A DNA stretch of 64,000 nucleotides from Heloderma charlesbogerti (taxonomy: Eukaryota; Chordata; Lepidosauria; Squamata; Helodermatidae): NCBI GenBank assembly GCA_026122225.1, contig JANEZZ010002356.1:310001-374000 (forward strand), read 5' to 3'. Position 1 is the first letter of the stretch. Every line of letters begins with the position of its first letter. Below, piece after piece: positions 63,795 to 64,000 of the stretch. The position numbers and the translations under genes were made by a program. Under the pieces are notes generated by a model, which saw only the letters and a list, made by a program, of their open reading frames with translations, made no database searches and was not told where the DNA came from.

Positions 63795-64000
63795 AAGGTG
63801 ACCACTTGTGAATCTCCCAAAAAGAGGATATGCATCACCAAAAAGATGGTGCATATTTGCATTATTTGCATTATTATAATATAAATAAAAATACAGTACA
63901 TCTCACCACAGTGTGGCAGATTGTGACCAGGTGACCTATGTGCCTTGCTCAGTCTGCTCTCCAAGTGCTGTCGATGGGCAACTTCAACGCCTCTGGGCTC
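63795..64000 (-). mobile_element. Family X, copy 4 (reverse, runs off the edge)
   Basis: Starts AAGGTGACCACTTGTGAATC. It then matches, in reverse, TGTACTGTATTTAT and CTGCCCATCAACAGCACC of copy 3. The right end is outside the window. Confidence 0.55.

Overview
This window looks like repeat-rich, non-genic DNA from a squamate reptile (lizard or snake). I found no host protein-coding exon, tRNA gene, rRNA gene or CRISPR. The squamate assignment is an inference from the repeat mix: RTE/BovB LINEs, a Sauria-type tRNA SINE, several CR1 and L2 LINEs, an L1 remnant, a Tc1-like transposon and many hAT-like non-autonomous DNA transposons. BovB also occurs in ruminants, but that whole combination does not. 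Every long open frame I could explain is a reverse transcriptase, an endonuclease or a transposase remnant. I cannot tell whether the window is intergenic or a large intron.

Layout. 1-3.1 kb: an L2 LINE (minus strand) running off the left edge, with a repeated 5' UTR. 3.1-10.5 kb: DNA-transposon-rich, with three large hAT-like elements, a SINE carrying three nested insertions, and a promoter-like CCAAT/TATA stretch. 11.1-13.3 kb: a CR1 3' end and small foldback MITEs. 13.6-18.2 kb: a four-level nest (hAT-like element, L1, BovB, L2-like 3' end). 19.6-29.1 kb: a second BovB, SINEs, MITEs and an L2-like tail. 30.8-34.1 kb: a long but frameshifted CR1 (minus). 34-38.5 kb: a MIR-like SINE and a hAT-in-hAT nest. 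38.7-45.3 kb: an older BovB (plus) split by a young L2 with a 417-codon open RT frame, then a Tc1-like transposase remnant split by a palindrome-bearing hAT-like element, then another L2 fragment. 45.5-51.9 kb: CR1-like LINE remnants, a Sauria SINE, L2 fragments and microsatellites. 53.5-61.3 kb: hAT-like copies, a tRNA SINE, a perfect 87-bp inverted repeat, a ~150-bp satellite present in both orientations, and a CR1 3' end split by the best-bounded palindrome-bearing element. 62-64 kb: MITEs and a repeated unassigned DNA-transposon-like family.

The most unusual system is a family of hAT-like non-autonomous elements. They have TAGGGATG termini and 8-bp target-site duplications, and their interior is an array of alternating hairpins. 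One hairpin type is AT-rich and built on TACGTAAATATTTACGTA flanked by GTGATAGGC/GCCTATCAC. The other is GC-rich and built on CAAATGGCGGC/GCCGCCATTTG. Insertions into a CR1 and into a Tc1 element define their ends to the base. The autonomous partner is not in the window. Two apparent LINE-SINE partnerships are also visible: one through a shared BovB-like tail and one through a CR1-like tail.
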